In this document: one piece after another, positions 38,490-49,500 of the stretch
Position numbering within the stretch: position 1 is the first letter of the stretch
Layout of the letters: every line of letters begins with the position of its first letter
Source: Channa striata
Taxonomy: Eukaryota > Chordata > Actinopteri > Anabantiformes > Channidae
Direction: 5' to 3'
Length of the DNA stretch: 64,000 bases
NCBI GenBank assembly: GCA_033026295.1
Contig: JAUPFM010000107.1
Span: 1 to 64,000 of the forward strand
Translations under genes and position numbers: made by a program
The notes under the pieces: generated by a model
The model's database searches: none
The model's input: only the letters and a program-made list of their open reading frames with translations
What the model was told of the DNA's origin: nothing

Positions 38490-39071
38490 CTACTCTCTCT
38501 CCTCTAGGATACTCTCTACAACCTCATCAAACTCACTCCAGAATCTCTCTTTCTCTTCTAACTCACAGCCAACTTGTGGAGCATACCCACTAACTATGTT
38601 CACCATCACACCTTCGATTTCTAGCTTTAGGCTCATCACCCTGTCTGAGACTCTTTTCACCTCTAGAACATTGTTCACAAACTCCCCCTTCAGGATCACT
38701 CCTACTCTGTTTCTCTTCCTATCCACACCATGGTAGAACAGTTTGTATCCTCCTCCAATACTACGTGCTTTGCTGCCTTTCCACCTCGTCTCTTGCACAC
38801 ACAGTACATCTACTTTCCTTCTCTCCATCATGTCTGCCAGCTCTCTACCTTTCCCTGTCATTGTGCCAACGTTAAGAGTCCCTACTCTCAAATCTAAGCT
38901 CCTGCCTTTCCCCTTCTGTCTCTGACCACGCACCCTTCTGCCTCCTCTCCTTCTTCGACCAACAGTAGTCCAATTTCCACCGGCACCCTGTAGGTTAACA
39001 GCACCGGTGGCGGTCGTTGTTAACCCGGGCCTCGACCGATCCGGTATGAAAGTGGTATGGATGACTCGCAT
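38490..39071 (-). pseudogene. LINE ORF fragment 1: start and N-terminal endonuclease
   Basis: Starts at the first ATG of this frame (39071, MRVIHTTFIPD...); the frame is open upstream to a TTG at 39086. About 193 codons. A short arginine-rich region (RRRRGGRRVRGQRQKGKGR) precedes the endonuclease domain, which has RVGTLNVGTM (catalytic Asn), VLCVQETRWKG (catalytic Glu), GYKLFYHG and VSGYAPQ. The enzyme nicks the target DNA to prime reverse transcription. The frame stops in a GAGAGAG run near 38490. Confidence 0.9.
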
Positions 39072-39184
39072 GATTGTACTTGGCAAAATTTTACGCCGGA
39101 TGCCCTTCCTGACGCAACCCTCTCTATTTATCCGGGCTTGGGACCGGCACAGAAGTTACTGGCTTGCAACCCCTGTGGCTAGAT
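39072..39184 (-). other. LINE 5' untranslated region
   Basis: About 113 bases between the target-site duplication and the first ATG. The sense strand contains gggttgcaagccag, gtgccggtcccaagcccgg and gggcatccggcgtaaaa, a 5' region I recall as typical of fish RTE copies. This suggests little or no 5' truncation. Internal promoter activity is expected for this class but no specific element is identified. Confidence 0.6.
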
Positions 39185-39201
39185 TTTCCTTAAAAGACAG
39201 T
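39185..39201 (+). repeat. Target-site duplication, copy at the LINE 5' side
   Basis: tttccttaaaagacagt, identical to 36042-36058 over all 17 bases. The satellite resumes in phase directly after it (aaatgcatg). A perfect duplication indicates a recent insertion. Confidence 0.93.
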
Positions 39202-40250
39202 AAATGCATGTAATCAAGCATCCTTTTATCCTCGCAATCGCCTTTTCTCAGCGAGAAATGCTGTTTTGAAGTAGAGCTTGTATTGAACAAGTTCTGCACC
39301 AAAGTCAAATAAAACTGTGTCTGCCTTCTTATTTAGCCTAAATCCAGTCAGCAGAACATAAAAATAAGCTTGTGGGATGTTTCCTTAAAAGACAGTAAAT
39401 GCATGTAATTCAAGCATCCTTTTATGCTTTAATCGCCTTTTCTCAGCGAGAAATGCTGATTTGAAGCCAAGCTTGTATTGAACAATTTCTGCCCAAACTC
39501 AAATAAAACTGTGTCTGCCTTCTTATTTAGCCTAAATCCAGTCAGCAGAACATGAAAACAAGCTTGTGGGATGTTTCCTTAAAAGACAGTAAATGCATGT
39601 AATTCAAGCATCCTTTTATGCTCGCTTAATCGCCTTTTCTCAGCGAGAAATGCTGATTTGAAGCCAAGCTTGTATTGAACAATTTCTGCCCAAACTCAAA
39701 TAAAACTGTGTCTGCCTTCTTATTTAGCCTAAATCCAGTCAGCAGAACATGAAAACAAGCTTGTGGGATGTTTCCTTAAAAGACAGTAAATGCATGTAAT
39801 TCAAGCATCCTTTTATGCTCGCAATCGCTTTTCTCAGCGAGAAATGCTGTTTTGAAGCAAAGCTTGTATTGAACAATTTCTGCCCAAACTCAAATAAAAC
39901 TGTGTCTGCCTTCTTATTTAGCCTAAATCCACTCAGGAGAGACTGAAAATAAGCTTGTGGGATGTTTCCTTAAAAGACAGTAAATGCATGTAATTCAAGC
40001 ATCCTTTTATGCTCTTAATCGCCTTTTCTCAGCGAGAAATGCTGATTTGAAGCCAAGCTTGTATTGAACAATTTCTGCCCAAACTCAAATAAAACTGTGT
40101 CTGCCTTCTTATTTAGCCTAAATCCAGTCAGCAGAACATGAAAACAAGCTTGTGGGATGTTTCCTTAAAAGACAGTAAATGCATGTAATTCAAGCATCCT
40201 TTTATGCTCTTAATCGCCTTTTCTCAGCGAGAAATGCTGTTTTGAAGCCA
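39202..40250 (+). repeat. Right half of the LINE-interrupted duplicated block
   Basis: Matches 42331-43380 with a shift of about 3130 bp. Shared rare variants: atccttttatcctcgcaatcg (39219/42349), gaagtagagcttg, gctgatttgaagcc (39460/42588) and three catgaaaacaagc monomers (39550/42680, 39747/42873, 40135/43265). Agreement ends near 40250, where the left copy has ctgccttgttatttag and the right has ctgcctccttttttag. Confidence 0.85.
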
Positions 40251-41029
40251 AGCTTGTATTGAACAATTTCTGCACCAAACTCAAATAAAACTGTGTCTGC
40301 CTTGTTATTTAGCCTAAATCCACTCAGGAGAGACTGAAAATAAGCTTGTGGGATGTTTCCTTAAAAGACAGTAAATGCATGTAAATCAAGCATCCTTTTA
40401 TGCTCGCAATCGCCTTTTCTCAGCGAGAAAATGCTGTTTTGAAGCCAAGCTTGTATTGAACAATTTCTGCACCAAAGTCAAATAAAACTGTGTCTGCCTT
40501 CTTATTTAGCCTAAATCCACTCAGCAGAACATAAAAACAAGCTTGTGGATGTTTCCTTAAAAGACAGTAAATGCATGTAATTCAAGCATCCTTTTATGCT
40601 CATAATCGCCTTTTCTCAGCGAGAAATGCTGTTTTGAAGCAAAGCTTGTATTGAACAATTTCTGCACCAAAGTCAAATAAAACTGTGTCTGCCTTCTTAT
40701 TTAGCTTAAATCCAGTCAGCAGAACATAAAAACAAGCTTCTGGGATGTTTCCTTAAAATTCAGTAAATATATGTAATTCAAGCTTCTTTTTATGTTCTAA
40801 TCGCCTTTTCTCAGCGAGAAAATGCTGTTTTGAAGCCAAGCTTGTATTGAACAATTTCTGCACCAAAGTCAAATAAAACTGTGTCTGCCTCCTTTTTTAG
40901 CCTAAATCCAGTCAGCAGAACATAAAAATAATTTTGTGGGATGTTTCCTTAAAAGACAGTAAATGCATGTAATTCAAGCATCCTCTTATGCTCATAATCG
41001 CCTTTTCTCAGCGAGAAATGCTGTTTTGA
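40251..41029 (+). repeat. Satellite between the two duplicated blocks
   Basis: About four ordinary monomers, including one with ctgccttgttat and one with aagcttctttttatgttc. No gene or other element is visible. Confidence 0.75.
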
Positions 41030-43380
41030 AGCCAAGCTTGTATTGAACAATTTCTGCACCAAAGTCAAATAAAACTGTGTCTGCCTTCTTATTTAGCCTA
41101 AATCCAGTCAGCAGAACATAAAAACAAGCTTCTGGGATGTTTCCTTAAAAGACAGTAAATGCATGTAATTCAAGCATCCTCTTATGCTCGTAATCGCCTT
41201 TTCTCAGCGAGAAATGCTGTTTTGAAGCAGAGCTTGTATTGAACAATTTCTGCACCAAAGTCAAATAAAACTGTGTCTGCTTTCTTATTTAGCCTAAATC
41301 CACACAGGAGAGACTGAAAATAAGCTTGTGGATGTTTCCTTAAAAGACAGTAAATGCATGTAATCAAGCATCCTTTTATCCTCTAATCGCCTTTTCTCAG
41401 CGAGAAATGCTGTTTTGAAGTAGAGCTTGTATTGAACAAGTTCTGCACCAAAGTCAAATAAAACTGTGTCTGCCTTCTTATTTAGCCTAAATCCAGTCAG
41501 CAGAACATAAAAACAAGCTTTGGGATGTTTCCTTAAAAGACAGTAAATGCATGTAATTCAAGCATCCTTTTATGCTCACTTAATCGCCTTTTCTCAGCGA
41601 GAAATGCTGTTTTGAAGCAAAGCTTGTATTGAACAATTTCTGCCCAAACTCAAATAAAACTGTGTCTGCCTTCTTATTTAGCCTAAATCCACTCAGGAGA
41701 GACTGAAAATAAGCTTGTGGGATGTTTCCTTAAAAGACAGTAAATGCATGTAAATCAAGCACCCTTTTATGCTCATAATCGCCTTTTCTCAGCGAGAAAT
41801 GTTGTTTTGAAGCAAAGCTTGTATTGAACAATTTCTGCACCAAAGTCAAATAAAACTGTGTCTGCCTTCTTATTTAGCCTAAATCCAGTCAGCAGAACAT
41901 AAAAATAAGCTTGTGGGATGTTTCCTTAAAAGACAGTAAATGCATGTAATTCAAGCATCCTTTTATGCTCGCAATCGCCTTTTCTCAGCGAGAAATGCTG
42001 TTTTGAAGCAGAGCTTGTATTGAACAATTTCTGCACCAAAGTCAAATAAAACTGTGTCTGCCTTCTTATTTAGCCTAAATCCACTCAGGAGAGACTGAAA
42101 ATAAGCTTGTGGGATGTTTCCTTAAAAGACAGTAAATATATGTAATTCAAGCATCCTTTTATGCTACTTAATCGCCTTTTCTCAGCGAGAAATGCTGTTT
42201 TGAAGCCAAGCTTGTATTGAACAATTTCTGCACCAAAGTCAAATAAAACTGTGTCTGCCTCCTTTTTTAGCCTAAATCCAGTCAGCAGAACATAAAAATA
42301 ATTTTGTGGGATGTTTCCTTAAAAGACAGTAAATGCATGTAATCAAGCATCCTTTTATCCTCGCAATCGCCTTTTCTCAGCGAGAAATGCTGTTTTGAAG
42401 TAGAGCTTGTATTGAACAAGTTCTGCACCAAAGTCAAATAAAACTGTGTCTGCCTTCTTATTTAGCCTAAATCCAGTCAGCAGAACATAAAAATAAGCTT
42501 GTGGGATGTTTCCTTAAAAGACAGTAAATGCATGTAATTCAAGCATCCTTTTATGCTCATAATCGCCTTTTCTCAGCGAGAAATGCTGATTTGAAGCCAA
42601 GCTTGTATTGAACAATTTCTGCCCAAACTCAAATAAAACTGTGTCTGCCTTCTTATTTAGCCTAAATCCAGTCAGCAGAACATGAAAACAAGCTTGTGGG
42701 ATGTTTCCTTAAAAGACAGTAAATGCATGTAATTCAAGCATCCTTTTATGCTCGCAATCGCCTTTTCTCAGCGAGAAATGCTGATTTGAAGCCAAGCTTG
42801 TATTGAACAATTTCTGCCCAAACTCAAATAAAACTGTGTCTGCCTTCTTATTTAGCCTAAATCCAGTCAGCAGAACATGAAAACAAGCTTGTGGGATGTT
42901 TCCTTAAAAGACAGTAAATGCATGTAATTCAAGCATCCTTTTATGCTCGCAATCGCCTTTTCTCAGCGAGAAATGCTGTTTTGAAGCAAAGCTTGTATTG
43001 AACAATTTCTGCCCAAACTCAAATAAAACTGTGTCTGCCTTCTTATTTAGCCTAAATCCACTCAGGAGAGACTGAAAATAAGCTTGTGGGATGTTTCCTT
43101 AAAAGACAGTAAATGCATGTAATTCAAGCATCCTTTTATGCTCATAATCGCCTTTTCTCAGCGAGAAATGCTGATTTGAAGCCAAGCTTGTATTGAACAA
43201 TTTCTGCCCAAACTCAAATAAAACTGTGTCTGCCTTCTTATTTAGCCTAAATCCAGTCAGCAGAACATGAAAACAAGCTTGTGGGATGTTTCCTTAAAAG
43301 ACAGTAAATGCATGTAATTCAAGCATCCTTTTATGCTCGTAATCGCCTTTTCTCAGCGAGAAATGCTGTTTTGAAGCCAA
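41030..43380 (+). repeat. Empty-site copy of the duplicated block
   Basis: Second copy of the block split by the LINE. It runs uninterrupted through the site: aataattttgtgggatg, tttccttaaaagacagt, aaatgcatgtaatcaagc. It therefore preserves the pre-insertion sequence and verifies the insertion point, the duplication length and the absence of any deletion at the LINE target. Confidence 0.85.
42314..42330 (+). other. Pre-integration (empty) LINE target site
   Basis: One copy of the 17-bp segment tttccttaaaagacagt in the same rare monomer context (ctgcctccttttttag upstream, atccttttatcctcg downstream) as the two copies flanking the LINE. Confidence 0.85.
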
Positions 43381-43949
43381 GCTTGTATTGAACAATTTCT
43401 GCACCAAAGTCAAATAAAACTGTGTCTGCCTCCTTTTTTAGCCTAAATCCAGTCAGCAGAACATAAAAATAATTTTGTGGGATGTTTCCTTAAAATTCAG
43501 TAAATGCATGTAATTCAAGCATCCTTTTATGCTCGCAATCGCCTTTTCTCAGCGAGAAAATGATGTTTTGAAGCAGAGCTTGTATTGAATAATTTCTGCA
43601 CCAAACTCAAATAAAACTGTGTCTGCCTTCTTATTTAGCCTAAATCCACTCAGGAGAGACTGAAAAAAAGCTTGTGGGATGTTTCCTTAAAAGACAGTAA
43701 ATGCATGTAAATCAAGCATCCTTTTATGCTCGCAATCGCCTTTTCTCAGCGAGAAAATGCTGTTTTGAAGCCAAGCTTGTATTGAACAATTTCTGCACCA
43801 AAGTCAAATAAAACTGTGTCTGCCTTCTTATTTAGCTTAAATCCAGTCAGCAGAACATAAAAACAAGCTTCTGGGATGTTTCCTTAAAATTCAGTAAATA
43901 TATGTAATTCAAGCATCCTTTTATGCTCGCAATCGCCTTTTCTCAGCGA

Positions 43950-45400
43950 GAAAATGATGTTTTGAAGCAAAGCTTGTATTGAACAATTTCTGCACCAAAG
44001 TCAAATAAAACTGTGTCTGCCTTCTTATTTAGCCGAAATCCAGTCAGCAGAACATAAAAATAAGTTTGTGGGATGTTTCCTTAAAAGACAGTAAATGCAT
44101 GTAATTCAAACATCCTCTTATGCTCGCAATCGCCTTTTCTCAGCGAGAAAATGCTGTTTTGAAGCAGAGCTTGTATTGAACAATTTCTGCACCAAAGTCA
44201 AATAAAACTGTGTCTGCCTTCTTATTTAGCCTAAATCCAGTCAGCAGAACATAAAAACAAGCTTCTGGGATGTTTCCTTAAAATTCAGTAAATATATGTA
44301 ATTCAAGCATCCTTTTATGCTCGCAATCGCCTTTTCTCAGCGAGAAATGCTGTTTTGAAGCCAAGCTTGTATTGAACAATTTCTGCACCAAAGTCAAATA
44401 AAACTGTGTCTGCCTTCTTATTTAGCCTAAATCCACTCAGGAGAGACTGAAAATAATCTTGTGGGATGTTTCCTTAAAAGACAGTAAATGCATGTAAATC
44501 AAGCATCTTTTTATGCTCGTAATCGCCTTTTCTCAGCGAGAAATGCTGTTTTGAAGCAAAAGCTTGTATTGAACAATTTCTGCACCAAAGTCAAATAAAA
44601 CTGTGTCTGCCTTCTTATTTAGCCTAAATCCAGTCAGCAGAACATAAAAATATGCTTGTGGGATGTTTCCTTAAAAGACAGTAAATGCATGTAATTCAAG
44701 CATCCTTTATGCTCAGTAATCGCCTTTTCTCAGCGAGAAAATGCTGTTTTGAAGCCAAGCTTGTATTGAACAATTTCTGCACCAAACTCAAATAAAACTG
44801 TGTCTGCCTTCTTATTTAGCCTAAATCCAGTCAGCAGAACATAAAAATAAGTTTGTGGGATGTTTCCTTAAAAGACAGTAAATGCATGTAATTCAAGCAT
44901 CCTCTTATGCTCGCAATCGCCTTTTCTCAGCGAGAAATGCTGTTTTGAAGCAGAGCTTGTATTGATCAATTTCTGCACCAAAGTCAAATAAAACTGTGTC
45001 TGCCTTCTTATTTAGCCTAAATCCAGTCAGCAGAACATAAAAACAAGCTTCTGGGATGTTTCCTTAAAATTCAGTAAAATATGTAATTCAAGCATCCTTT
45101 TATGCTCGCAATCGCCTTTTCTCAGCGAGAAATGCTGTTTTGAAGCCTAGCTTGTATTGAACAATTTCTGCACCAAACTCAAATAAAACTGTGTCTGCCT
45201 TCTTATTTAGCCTAAATCCACTCAGGAGAGACTGAAAATAAGCTTGTGGGATGTTTCCTTAAAAGACAGTAAATGCATGTAAATCAAGCATCCTTTTATG
45301 CTCATAATCGCCTTTTCTCAGCGAGAAATGCTGTTTTGAAGCAAAAGCTTGTATTGAACAATTTCTGCACCAAAGTCAAATAAAACTGTGTCTGCCTTCT
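43950..45400 (+). repeat. Higher-order block, copy 1 of a ~5.50-kb period duplication
   Basis: Rare variants recur about 5500 bp downstream: attcaaacatcctc at about 44103/49602, aaaatatgcttgtggg at about 44648/50152, aataagtttgtgggat at about 44845/50348, and gaagcctagcttg near 45144/50648. The period equals 28 monomers. One monomer near 44440 carries a different cassette from its partner. Confidence 0.7.
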
Positions 45401-46899
45401 TATTTAGCCTAAATCCACTCAGGAGAGACTGAAAATAAGCTTGTGGGATTTTTCCTTAAAAGACAGTAAATGCATGTAATTCAAGCATCCTTTTATGCTC
45501 GTAATCGCCTTTTCTCAGCGAGAAAATGATGTTTTGAAGCAGAGCTTGTATTGAACAATTTCTGCACCAAACTCAAATAAAACTGTGTCTGCCTTCTTAT
45601 TTAGCCTAAATCCACTCAGGAGAGACTGAAAATAAGCTTGTGGGATGTTTCCTTAAAAGACAGTAAATGCATGTAATTCAAGCATCCTTTTATGCTCATA
45701 ATCGCCTTTTCTCAGCGAGAAAATGCTGTTTTGAAGCCAAGCTTGTATTGAACAATTTCTGCCCAAACTCAAATAAAACTGTGTCTGCCTTCTTATTTAG
45801 CCTAAATCCAGTCAGCAGAACATGAAAACAAGCTTGTGGGATGTTTCCTTAAAAGACAGTAAATGCATGTAATTCAAGCATCCTTTTATGCTCATAATCG
45901 CCTTTTCTCAGCGAGAAATGCTGTTTTGAAGCCAAGCTTGTATTGAACAATTTCTGCCCAAACTCAAATAAAACTGTGTCTGCCTTCTTATTTAGCCTAA
46001 ATCCAGTCAGCAGAACATAAAAAAAACAAGCTTGTGGGATGTTTCCTTAAAAGACAGTAAATGCATGTAATTCAAGCATCCTTTTATGCTCGTAATCGCC
46101 TTTTCTCAGCGAGAAATGCTGTTTTGAAGCAAAGCTTGTATTGAACAATTTCTGCCCAAACTCAAATAAAACTGTGTCTGCCTTCTTATTTAGCCTAAAT
46201 CCACTCAGGAGAGACTGAAAATAAGCTTGTGGGATGTTTCCTTAAAAGACAGTAAATGCATGTAAATCAAGCATCCTTTTATGCTCGCAATCGCCTTTTC
46301 TCAGCGAGAAAATGCTGTTTTGAAGCCAAGCTTGTATTGAACAATTTCTGCACTAAAGTCAAATAAAACTGTGTCTGCCTTCTTATTTAGCCTAAATCCA
46401 GTCAGCAGAACTTAAAAATAAGCTTGTGGGATGTTTCCTTAAAAAACAGTAAATGCATGTAATTCAAGCATCCTTTTATGTTCGCAATCGCTTTTTCTCA
46501 GCGAGAACTGTTTTTTTGAAACCAAGCTTGTATTGAACAATTTCTGCACCAAAGTCAAATAAAACTGTGTCTGCCTTCTTATTTAGCCTAAATCCAGTCA
46601 GCAGAACATAAAAATAAGCTTGTGGGATGTTTCCTTAAAAGACAGTAAATGCATGTAATTCAAGCATCCTTTTATGCTCGCAATCGCCTTTTCTCAGCGA
46701 GAAATGCTGTTTTGAAGCCTAGCTTGTATTGAACAATTTCTGCACCAAAGTCAAATAAAACTGTGTCTGCCTTCTTATTTAGCTTAAATCCAGTCAGCAG
46801 AACATAAAAACAAGCTTCTGGGATGTTTCCTTAAAATTCAGTAAATATATGTAATTCAAGCTTCTTTTTATGCTCGCAATCGCCTTTTCTCAGCGAGAA

Positions 46900-49500
46900 A
46901 ATGCTGTTTTGAAGCAGAGCTTGTATTGAACAATTTCTGCACCAAAGTCAAATAAAACTGTGTCTGCCTTCTTATTTAGCCTAAATCCAGTCAGCAGAAC
47001 ATAAAAATAAGCTTGTGGGATGTTTCCTTAAAAGACAGTAAATGCATGTAATTCAAGCATCCTTTCATGCTCGTAATCGCCTTTTCTCAGCGAGAAATGC
47101 TGTTTTGAAGCAGAGCTTGTATTGAACAATTTCTGCACCAAAGTCAAATAAAACTGTGTCTGCCTTCTTATTTAGCCTAAATCCACTCAGGAGAGACTGA
47201 AAATAAGCTTGTGGGATGTTTCCTTAAAAGACAGTAAATATATGTAATTCAAGCATCCTTTTATGCTCGCAATCGCCTTTTCTCAGCGAGAAATGCTGTT
47301 TTGAAGCCAAGCTTGTATTGAACAATTTCTGCACCAAAGTCAAATAAAACTGTGTCTGCCTTCTTATTTAGCCTAAATCCAGTCAGCAGAACATAAAAAC
47401 AAGCTTGTGGGATGTTTCCTTAAAAGACAGTAAATGCATGTAATTCAAGCTTCTTTTTTTGCTCATAATCGCCTTTTCTCAGCGAGAAAATGCTGTTTTG
47501 AAGCCAAGCTTGTATTGAACAATTTCTGCACCAAAGTCAAATAAAACTGTGTCTGCCTCCTTTTTAGCCTAAATCCAGTCAGCAGAACATAAAAACAAGC
47601 TTCTGGGATGTTTCCTTAAAATTCAGTAAATGCATGTAATTCAAGCATCCTTTTATGCTCATAATCGCCTTTTCTCAGCGAGAAAATGATGTTTTGAAGC
47701 AGAGCTTGTATTGAACAATTTCTGCACCAAACTCAAATAAAACTGTGTCTGCCTTCTTATTTAGCCTAAATCCACTCAGGAGAGACTGAAAATAAGCTTG
47801 TGGGATGTTTCCTTAAAAGACAGTAAATGCATGTAATTCAAGCATCCTCTTATGCTCTTAATCGCCTTTTCTCAGCGAGAAATGCTGTTTAGAAGCAGAG
47901 CTTGTATTGAACAATTTCTGCACCAAAGTCAAATAAAACTGTGTCTGCCTTCTTATTTAGCCTAAATCCAGTCAGCAGAACATAAAAACAAGCTTCTGGG
48001 ATGTTTCCTTAAAATTCAGTAAATATATGTAATTCAAGCATCCTTTTATGCTCTTAATCGCCTTTTCTCAGCGAGAAATGCTGTTTTGAAGCCAAGCTTG
48101 TATTGAACAATTTCTGCACCAAAGTCAAATAAAACTGTGTCTGCCTTCTTATTTAGCCGAAATCCAGTCAGCAGAACATAAAAATAATTTTGTGGGATGT
48201 TTCCTTAAAAGACAGTAAATGCATGTAATTCAAGCATCCTCTTATGCTCGCAATCGCCTTTTCTCAGCGAGAAAATGCTGTTTTGAAGCCAAGCTTGTAT
48301 TGAACAATTTCTGCACCAAAGTCAAATAAAACTGTGTCTGCCTTCTTATTTAGCCTAAATCCAGTCAGCAGAACATAAAAATAAGCTTGTGGGATGTTTC
48401 CTTAAAAGACAGTAAATGCATGTAATTCAAGCATCCTTTCATGCTCGCAATCGCCTTTTCTCAGCGAGAAATGCTGTTTTGAAGCAGAGCTTGTATTGAA
48501 CAATTTCTGCACCAAAGTCAAATAAAACTGTGTCTGCCTTCTTATTTAGCCTAAATCCACTCAGGAGAGACTGAAAATAAGCTTGTGGGATGTTTCCTTA
48601 AAAGACAGTAAATATATGTAATTCAAGCATCCTTTTATGCTCGCAATCGCCTTTTCTCAGCGAGAAATGCTGTTTTGAAGCCAAGCTTGTATTGAACAAT
48701 TTCTGCACCAAAGTCAAATAAAACTGTGTCTGCCTTCTTATTTAGCCTAAATCCAGTCAGCAGAACATAAAAACAAGCTTGTGGGATGTTTCCTTAAAAG
48801 ACAGTAAATGCATGTAATTCAAGCTTCTTTTTTTTTCGCAATCGCCTTTTCTCAGCGAGAAAATGCTGTTTTGAAGCCAAGCTTGTATTGAACAATTTCT
48901 GCACCAAAGTCAAATAAAACTGTGTCTGCCTCCTTTTTAGCCTAAATCCAGTCAGCAGAACATAAAAACAAGCTTCTGGGATGTTTCCTTAAAATTCAGT
49001 AAATGCATGTAATTCAAGCATCCTTTTATGCTCGTAATCGCCTTTTCTCAGCGAGAAAATGATGTTTTGAAGCAGAGCTTGTATTGAACAATTTCTGCAC
49101 CAAACTCAAATAAAACTGTGTCTGCCTTCTTATTTAGCCTAAATCCACTCAGGAGAGACTGAAAATAAGCTTGTGGGATGTTTCCTTAAAAGACAGTAAA
49201 TGCATGTAATTCAAGCATCCTCTTATGCTCTTAATCGCCTTTTCTCAGCGAGAAATGCTGTTTAGAAGCAGAGCTTGTATTGAACAATTTCTGCACCAAA
49301 GTCAAATAAAACTGTGTCTGCCTTCTTATTTAGCCTAAATCCAGTCAGCAGAACATAAATACAAGCTTCTGGGATGTTTCCTTAAAATTCAGTAAATATA
49401 TGTAATTCAAGCATCCTTTTATGCTCGCAATCGCCTTTTCTCAGCGAGAAATGCTGTTTTGAAGCCAAGCTTGTATTGAACAATTTCTGCACCAAAGTCA
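46900..49500 (+). repeat. Tandem duplication of a seven-monomer block (~1.37 kb, two copies)
   Basis: Copies at about 46900-48130 and 48270-49500. Shared markers: atcctttcatgctcg about 47061/48433, aagcttcttttttt 47449/48822, ctgcctcctttttagcc 47553/48927, and ctgtttagaagcagagc 47886/49258. The shift is 1372-1375 bp. Copies are nearly identical, which suggests a recent event. Confidence 0.78.

Larger units (their letters stand above)
36059..39184 (-). mobile_element. RTE-type LINE retrotransposon, near full length, frameshifted
   Basis: A 3126-bp non-LTR element read on the minus strand (5' end near 39184, 3' end at 36059). It encodes, in order, an apurinic-like endonuclease (catalytic LNV, QETRW and QHRM motifs visible), a basic linker, and a reverse transcriptase with box A FVDLEKAYD, box B GLHQGSALSPFLF and box C FADDIV, then a thumb-like C-terminal region. 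The single-ORF layout, about 3.1-kb length, 27-nt 3' UTR and TAG-triplet tail instead of poly(A) fit the RTE clade, very abundant in teleost fish. At least five small frameshifts break the reading frame. Its base composition is visibly more GC-rich than the satellite. Autonomous activity of this copy as written is unlikely. Clade assignment is from memory of the family, not a search. Confidence 0.93.

Noticed and set aside
36165..38925. Plus-strand open frames inside the LINE (60-161 codons)
   Set aside because: They are antisense shadows of the endonuclease/reverse transcriptase coding strand, with serine/leucine-rich translations typical of reverse frames and no recognisable domains.
36059..39184. 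Retrovirus or other viral insertion
   Set aside because: There are no LTRs, gag, protease or integrase. The endonuclease plus polymerase layout, triplet tail and variable-length target duplication are those of a LINE.
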